Part shown: in pieces, positions 59,625 through 64,000 of the stretch
Layout: the number at the start of each line of letters is the position of its first letter
How positions within the stretch are numbered: the stretch's first letter is position 1
The notes under the pieces: model-generated
Seen by the model: only the letters and a program-made list of their open reading frames with translations
What the model was told of the DNA's origin: nothing
Databases searched by the model: none
Program-made: the position numbers and the translations under genes
NCBI GenBank assembly: GCA_016125265.1
Contig: WGMC01000032.1
Span: 1 to 64,000, forward strand
Origin: Planctomycetaceae bacterium
GTDB taxonomy: Bacteria; Planctomycetota; UBA1135; GCA-002686595
Direction: 5' to 3'
Length of the DNA stretch: 64,000 bases

Positions 59625-59990
59625 GTGGTCAAGAAAGAGAGCAAGAAGCGGAAGCTGTCAGAGATCGCCGAGGAGCGGCGGGCTTCCTACAACCCCAACT
59701 CCGAGTGGGTCGACCAGTACGGGGCCGCCGATCAGGTCGGCATCCCGGTTCACCGCTGGAAGCGCTGGGCGATCCAGCGCCTCGTCCCGCCCGCGCGGCG
59801 CGACACGCGGCCCTACCAGTGGAAGCGCACCGACCTCTCCGCGTGGATGGAGCTGCGACGCCTCGGGCTGTGGGGAGACTGGAAGGCGCTTTGCCATGAG
59901 CACAAGGAGATGCCCGCCTGGGGCGTGATGCTCAAGCGCCTGGCGAAGGCGCAGGCGGAGATCGAAGCGCGCGCGAAGGGGGTGGCCTGA
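59625..59990 (+). CDS. Small DNA-binding-like protein of the element
   Basis: The product is 121 residues from GTG 59625, although a GTG at 59583 would add 14 residues. After a very basic N-terminus (KKESKKRKLSEIAEERR), residues about 26-75 read DQYGAADQVGIPVHRWKRWAIQRLVPP and RRDTRPYQWKRTDLSAWM, consistent with a MerR- or excisionase-type winged helix. It may regulate integration. The hairpin at 59602-59621 abuts the start and could control translation. The stop shares a base with the next ATG (TGATG). Confidence 0.65.
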   Translation: MVKKESKKRKLSEIAEERRASYNPNSEWVDQYGAADQVGIPVHRWKRWAIQRLVPPARRDTRPYQWKRTDLSAWMELRRLGLWGDWKALCHEHKEMPAWGVMLKRLAKAQAEIEARAKGVA

Positions 59991-60577
59991 TGGTCGCTCT
60001 CCCGAAGCCCCGCGTGGGCGTGGCGGATGCTGACGCCTTCTACGACAGGTTCCAAAAGCTGTCCGCAGCACGTTGGAACTTCGTGGCGAATCGCGTGCCG
60101 CTCTACCGGCATGTCGATGGCGCGTGGAAGGAGCCGACGCGAGAGACCCTGCCCGGCATAGTGCGAGAGCACTTGACCCCAGTCGATGAACAGGGGAACG
60201 AGACCGAGCTGCCGTCGGCCTTGCTCGACCTCCTCGCCCGGATACTCACGACGCCGCTCCGGTGCATCCAGATCACGAACCAGATCCCGACGCCGGACTC
60301 GTTCTTCGAGCCCCTCCGCGCCATGCGCGAGTTCCTCGACGGGATGACGTGGCGGCCGAGCGAGGGGCGGATCACCTGCGGCCCCGGTGGGCGCGAGCTG
60401 AGCCACAAGGACTTCATCGACGAGCTGTGCCTCTGCGCCGTTTGGCACGACGGCGCGGGGAACATCGCCCCCGGTGCCGACCTCGTGCTCGGCACCTTCC
60501 TCGCCGCAGCGATCTTCGGCGGCGAGGTCGAGGTCATCGGCGTCGCGCGCCGCGCGGGCATGGAGGTGATCCTGTGA
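59990..60577 (+). CDS. Hypothetical protein of the element
   Basis: The product is 195 residues from an ATG overlapping the previous stop. The sequence is soluble and balanced, with aromatic-rich segments (FYDRFQKLSAARWNFVANRV, REFLDGMTWRP) and a C-terminal GTFLAAAIFGGEVEVIGVARR segment. I recognise no family. Its stop overlaps the GTG of the primase-helicase gene, so it is translationally coupled to replication and may be a primer or loader partner. Confidence 0.6.
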   Translation: MVALPKPRVGVADADAFYDRFQKLSAARWNFVANRVPLYRHVDGAWKEPTRETLPGIVREHLTPVDEQGNETELPSALLDLLARILTTPLRCIQITNQIPTPDSFFEPLRAMREFLDGMTWRPSEGRITCGPGGRELSHKDFIDELCLCAVWHDGAGNIAPGADLVLGTFLAAAIFGGEVEVIGVARRAGMEVIL

Positions 60578-62943
60578 GTCTCGATGCTTCTCCGACGCCG
60601 GACTACAGCGCCAGCATCGACTTCCTCCAGTGGTGGCTCCCGGGTGGGCCGTGGGTGCTCACCTCGATCATCCCCGACCCGCTGGAGAAGGGGCGCAAGA
60701 CCTTCACCGACACCTTCGGCGGCAACGACGTGAAGAGCGGGCGTCTGCTCCGGTGGCTCGAAGAGCACGGCACGCAGTGGCGACGCAACATCTACTGGAC
60801 GCCGAACGGCTGCCGGAAGCAGACCGTCAAGGAGAAGCCCAAGAAGGTGGACATCGGCGCGATGTTCGTGCTCCACGTGGACCTCGACCCGCGCGCGGGC
60901 GAGGACCGGGCGGCCGAGCGCGAGCGGATCTTCAAACTGCTCAAGGACCCGACCCACCTGGGCATCCCGAAGCCGACCGTCATCGTGGACTCGGGTAACG
61001 GGGGCCAGGCATTTTGGAGGCTCCGGGTGCCCTTCCAGATCGCGGAGGCGACCGAGGCAGCGGCGGACGACGCCGGGCTCTGGAACAGGCACCTCGGGAA
61101 CCTGCTCGGCGGAGACGCGACGCATAACGTCGATCGCGTGATGAGGTTGCCGGGGACGGTCAACTGGCCGGACGCGAAGAAGCGCGAGAAGGGCCGCGTG
61201 CCGGTGCTCGCGGCCGTCGTCGAGTTCAACGACGAGCGGCACGACCTCGACGGATTCGAGAAAGCCGAGCCGGTGCGTGCGTGCGTGTCGTCGTCGTCGA
61301 ACGGCGCGGTGGCGGCGGCGGGCCGGACGGTCGAGTTGTCGGGCAAGGTCCATCGCTTCGCGTGCGCGGACGACATCAAGGAGCTGCTGGACGAGTCCGA
61401 CGCGCGCAACGCCGTGTGCCGTGTCGTCATCGTCCAGGGCCGCGACCCGGACAAGCCGTCGAAGTCGCGCTCCGAGCCGCTCCTGTTCGTGTGCTGCCAG
61501 ATGCACCGCGCGGGCTGCTCGGACGACGCGATCTACAGCGTCATCACCGATCCCGCGTTCCCGATCTCCGAGTCCGTCCTCGACAAGGGCGCGGGGATCG
61601 AGGCGTATGCGATCAAGCAGATCGAGAGCGCCCATGAGAAGGTCGAGGTCGAGGCCGAGGAGTTCCAAAAGGACAAGGACGGCAAGCTCTACACGAACCT
61701 CCACAACGCGCGGCTGGCCCTGCGGAAGCTGGGCGTCAGGCTGGAGTTCGACGAGTTTGCGGATCGCGCGCAGGTCCTGGGCCTGCCGGACTTCGGGCCA
61801 CAGCTCGACGACGCCGCCGTTACGCGGCTCTGGCTGGCGGTCGAGGAGCGCTTCCGCCTCGTGTACCCCAAGGAGCGCTTCGTAGCGATCGTCTCGGATG
61901 CAGCTCGGCAGAATCGACGGCACCCGGTCCGCGAGTTCCTCGACGGGCTCACGTGGGACAGCACGCCTCGGCTCGACGGCTGGCTGTCGAGCTACCTCGG
62001 TGCCGAGGACACCGAGTACACCCGAGCGGTCGGGACGCTCGTGCTCGTCGCTGCCGTGCGGCGCGTGCGGCAGCCGGGCTGCAAGTTCGACGAGATGCTG
62101 GTCCTGGAGGGGTTGCAGGGTACTGACAAGTCAAATGCCCTCAAGGTCTTGGCGGTCGTCGAGGACTGGTTCAGCGACGACCTGCCGCTCAACGCGAAGG
62201 CCCAGCAGTTCATTGAGCAGACGACCGGCAAGTGGATCGTCGAGGCGGGAGAGCTGAAGGGTATGAGGAAGGGCGACGTGGACGCGCTGAAGTCGTGCCT
62301 CTCGCGCCAGCGCGACCGGGCGCGAATGGCCTTCGGGCGGCTGCCCCTAGAGCGCGCGCGGCAGTTCGTGATCATCGGGACGACCAACTCCGAGCACTAC
62401 CTCAAGGACAACACCGGCAACCGCCGGTTCTGGCCCGTCCGAATGGGCGAGGTCCGGCTCGCCGACCTGCGGCGTGACCGGGAGCAGCTTTGGGCTGAGG
62501 CGGCGGCGCGGGAGGCGGCCGGTGCCAGCATCCGACTCGATCCGGCGCTGTACGGCGCTGCGGGCAAGGAGCAGGAGGCTCGCCGTGTCGAGGATCCCTG
62601 GGTCCAGGTGCTCGCCGAACACCTCGGCGACCTTGAGGGGAAGTTCCGCACGACCGACGCCTGGGAGATCGTCGGCGTGACGAAGGACCGGCGAACGCAG
62701 CAGGACAACGTGCGCCTGGGCGAGGCCATGCGCGAGCTGGGCTGGGAGCGGAAGCTGCTCAGCTTCGGCGGCAAGACCGGGTGGTGCTACGTCCGGGGCG
62801 CTGGGGTCAAGAACCATCACCCGGCGATCATGCTCGTGTGGGAGCCGGAGAGCCCCGGCTCGCCGGTGCGCGTGTTGCGTCTGCACGTGGAGGGCGATCC
62901 CGCGCCGGAGTCGCCGCCCGATGACGGGGAGGTTCTGGGATGA
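60574..62943 (+). CDS. Primase-helicase replication protein (VapE domain)
   Basis: The product is 789 residues from a GTG that overlaps the previous stop. The N-terminal half resembles archaeo-eukaryotic-type primases of mobile elements: the Asp pair D103-L-D105 in VLHVDLDP, then VDSGNGGQAFW and GGDATHNVDRVMRLPGTVN. The C-terminal half is a VapE/SF3-like helicase with EFLDGLTWDS, IVEAGELKGMRKGDVDALKS, IGTTNSEHYLKDNTGNRRFWPVR. The Walker A reads G513-L-Q-G-T-D518-K-S, where VapE normally has Gly before Lys-Ser. Such proteins replicate phage satellites and plasmids. Confidence 0.9.
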   Translation: MSLDASPTPDYSASIDFLQWWLPGGPWVLTSIIPDPLEKGRKTFTDTFGGNDVKSGRLLRWLEEHGTQWRRNIYWTPNGCRKQTVKEKPKKVDIGAMFVLHVDLDPRAGEDRAAERERIFKLLKDPTHLGIPKPTVIVDSGNGGQAFWRLRVPFQIAEATEAAADDAGLWNRHLGNLLGGDATHNVDRVMRLPGTVNWPDAKKREKGRVPVLAAVVEFNDERHDLDGFEKAEPVRACVSSSSNGAVAAAGRTVELSGKVHRFACADDIKELLDESDARNAVCRVVIVQGRDPDKPSKSRSEPLLFVCCQMHRAGCSDDAIYSVITDPAFPISESVLDKGAGIEAYAIKQIESAHEKVEVEAEEFQKDKDGKLYTNLHNARLALRKLGVRLEFDEFADRAQVLGLPDFGPQLDDAAVTRLWLAVEERFRLVYPKERFVAIVSDAARQNRRHPVREFLDGLTWDSTPRLDGWLSSYLGAEDTEYTRAVGTLVLVAAVRRVRQPGCKFDEMLVLEGLQGTDKSNALKVLAVVEDWFSDDLPLNAKAQQFIEQTTGKWIVEAGELKGMRKGDVDALKSCLSRQRDRARMAFGRLPLERARQFVIIGTTNSEHYLKDNTGNRRFWPVRMGEVRLADLRRDREQLWAEAAAREAAGASIRLDPALYGAAGKEQEARRVEDPWVQVLAEHLGDLEGKFRTTDAWEIVGVTKDRRTQQDNVRLGEAMRELGWERKLLSFGGKTGWCYVRGAGVKNHHPAIMLVWEPESPGSPVRVLRLHVEGDPAPESPPDDGEVLG

Positions 62944-63410
62944 TCTGGTGGACGGTGGTGGAGACCTCACTGTCCTCCAGTGCCGGAAGGCCGTCGAGAT
63001 CATCGAGGGGGGTTATGCACGACGGAGGGGGGTAATGGTGAATCGTGGCGCGCGACACCGAGAGGGGTGATTCTTGTGCTGGCATTACCCCCTTACCCCC
63101 CATTAGCCCAGGAGCCATAGAGGACCCTAGCCGCCCCTCCCGACCCTTCTTCCCTAGGGGACTTATAGAGAGAGAGGAGTAATAGGGGATAAGGGGTCCA
63201 GAATCCTGGCTCGGCGATGTCGGGAAGCTGGAATCTCCATAACCCCCTGAGGGGATTATGGAGGGGGTAATGGTGTCGAGGGAGGGGTTTTGCAGCCCCC
63301 CTTGGGCCGACGCACGAACCAGCGCACACACGTCGAGGCCCGTCGATTTTCTGCGGATTCTGCACACCCTCCATTTCTGGTCGCTGTGCGTTCCGACCTA
63401 CGAGTAGGGC
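62944..63410 (+). repeat. Iteron-like G-rich repeats, candidate replication origin
   Basis: No gene fits here. The motif GGGGGTAATGG or its variants occurs at 63024-63040 and 63260-63275, with inverse copies at 63083-63092 and 63093-63105, a related copy at 63004-63017, and a self-complementary arrangement ccataacccc (63238-63247) with ggggattatgg (63251-63261). The region lies directly behind the replication gene, the usual place for an element's origin. Runs of A and T such as gtgattcttgtg and aataggggataagg give local AT richness. Confidence 0.55.
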
Positions 63411-63980
63411 GTGGGCACGAAGCGCCGGAACCAACCCCTCTCGGAGGAACGCAAGGCTCTCTTCCTCGCGGTCCTCGCACAGGTGGGCAACATCGGCGAG
63501 GCGGCTCGGCAAGCCTCCCCGAATGCCGTGGGCGACGCCTCGGCGACGTTCCGCGACGCGCGCCGCCGCGACCCCGAGGGCTTCGGCGCTGCCGTCGAGG
63601 ACGCGCTCGAAGCGTTCCGGGATCGCATCCGCCAGGAGGCGTACCGGCGCGGCATCCAGGGCGTCCCGGTTGACGTCATCGGCCCGACCGGCACGGTGAT
63701 CGGGCAGCGCATCGTCGCCAGCGACCGAGTGCTGCTGGAGCTCATGCGCGGGCGGCTGAAAGAACATCAACCGATCAAGCGCGTCGAGGCCGTCGTCGAG
63801 CAGACCGTGACGCAACGCAAGCCCAACGACCTGGCGATGAAGTTGGAGGAGCTGACGCCCGAGAATCGGCGCAAGCTCAAGGAGATCCTGGAGGACCAGC
63901 TAGCACGTCGGAAGCGCGGAGAGCACAGCGAGACTACCGCCGCTCAGCCGACCGATGGGCCGGAGGGGTGCGAACTGTGA
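63411..63980 (+). CDS. Terminase-small-subunit-like phage protein
   Basis: The product is 189 residues from GTG 63411. The N-terminal helix-turn-helix (ALFLAVLAQVGNIGEAARQA, then ATFRDARRRDPEGFG), the helical RIRQEAYRRGIQGVPVDVIGPTG stretch and RIVASDRVLLELMRGRLKEHQP form the usual pattern of terminase small subunits. Such proteins bind phage DNA at the packaging site. Its C-terminus is charged and flexible. The stop overlaps a downstream GTG (63977), where a large subunit probably starts but is cut by the window edge. Confidence 0.75.
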   Translation: MGTKRRNQPLSEERKALFLAVLAQVGNIGEAARQASPNAVGDASATFRDARRRDPEGFGAAVEDALEAFRDRIRQEAYRRGIQGVPVDVIGPTGTVIGQRIVASDRVLLELMRGRLKEHQPIKRVEAVVEQTVTQRKPNDLAMKLEELTPENRRKLKEILEDQLARRKRGEHSETTAAQPTDGPEGCEL

Positions 63981-64000
63981 CGCTCGCCACAACGAACAAC
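63977..64000 (+). CDS. Start of a downstream gene, truncated at the window edge
   Basis: A GTG at 63977 overlaps the previous stop (GTGA) and opens a frame (VTLATTNN) that runs off the edge after eight codons. Its position after a small-subunit-like gene suggests a terminase large subunit, but only context supports this. The frame cannot be judged from 24 bases. Confidence 0.3.

Overview
The window is very GC-rich bacterial chromosome, about 70 percent G+C by eye, with dense genes on both strands. Several traits point to a Planctomycetota-like host. They are an ECF sigma factor beside a kinase-type N-terminal stub, FG-GAP and subtilase exoproteins with a related C-terminal domain, an SGNH/TPR protein paired with a DUF5989-like peptide, a fused CcoNO oxidase, a DeoC/RpiB pair of the kind found in bacterial microcompartment loci, and a palindromic 'CCTGGGG..CCCCAGG' interspersed repeat. 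This assignment is an inference; no rRNA gene is present to confirm it.

Layout. 1-441 is a repeat island. 442-9180 holds a lipoprotein SGNH hydrolase (minus), a FlgM-like small protein (minus), an M1 peptidase with a membrane protein, a NupC transporter translationally coupled to purine nucleoside phosphorylase, and a probable outer-membrane protein. 9541-18048 is a complete cbb3 oxidase operon: fused ccoN-ccoO, ccoQ-like, monoheme ccoP, ccoG, ccoH, a SafE/UreH-like membrane protein, ccoI and ccoS. The minus-strand operon at 21370-18072 is rpiB-deoC-ridA-acyltransferase. Its first two enzymes carry amphipathic N-terminal extensions like microcompartment targeting peptides. An ECF sigma factor and a kinase-like stub follow.

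23838-40384 is the most striking region: eleven consecutive secreted amidohydrolase-superfamily genes encoding twelve modules on one strand. Four adjacent genes in the middle keep the HxH metal motif and the downstream His, His and Asp. The seven flanking genes (eight modules) have lost HxH, and several carry Lys/Glu-rich helical insertions. The arrangement suggests a family of active enzymes with inactive paralogues, possibly an extracytoplasmic hetero-assembly. Nothing in the sequence reveals the substrate.

40552-57448 returns to ordinary genes: TrpD2-like transferase, MFS transporter, ProS, SGNH/TPR protein with a DUF5989-like peptide, DUF1858-rhodanese, a GspH-like pseudopilin lacking its processing motif, subtilase, AlkA-type glycosylase, DUF4388 protein, PgeF/YfiH, FG-GAP protein, a DUF2203-like protein and a BON-MscS channel.

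From 57565 to the right edge lies an integrated element. A tRNA-Arg(CCT) gene is cut exactly after its anticodon loop. It is followed by a tyrosine integrase, small unknown genes, a hairpin-rich noncoding segment, a primase-VapE helicase replication protein with an altered Walker A motif, an iteron-like G-rich repeat region, and a terminase-small-subunit-like gene. This is the left end of a prophage or phage-satellite that continues past base 64000.
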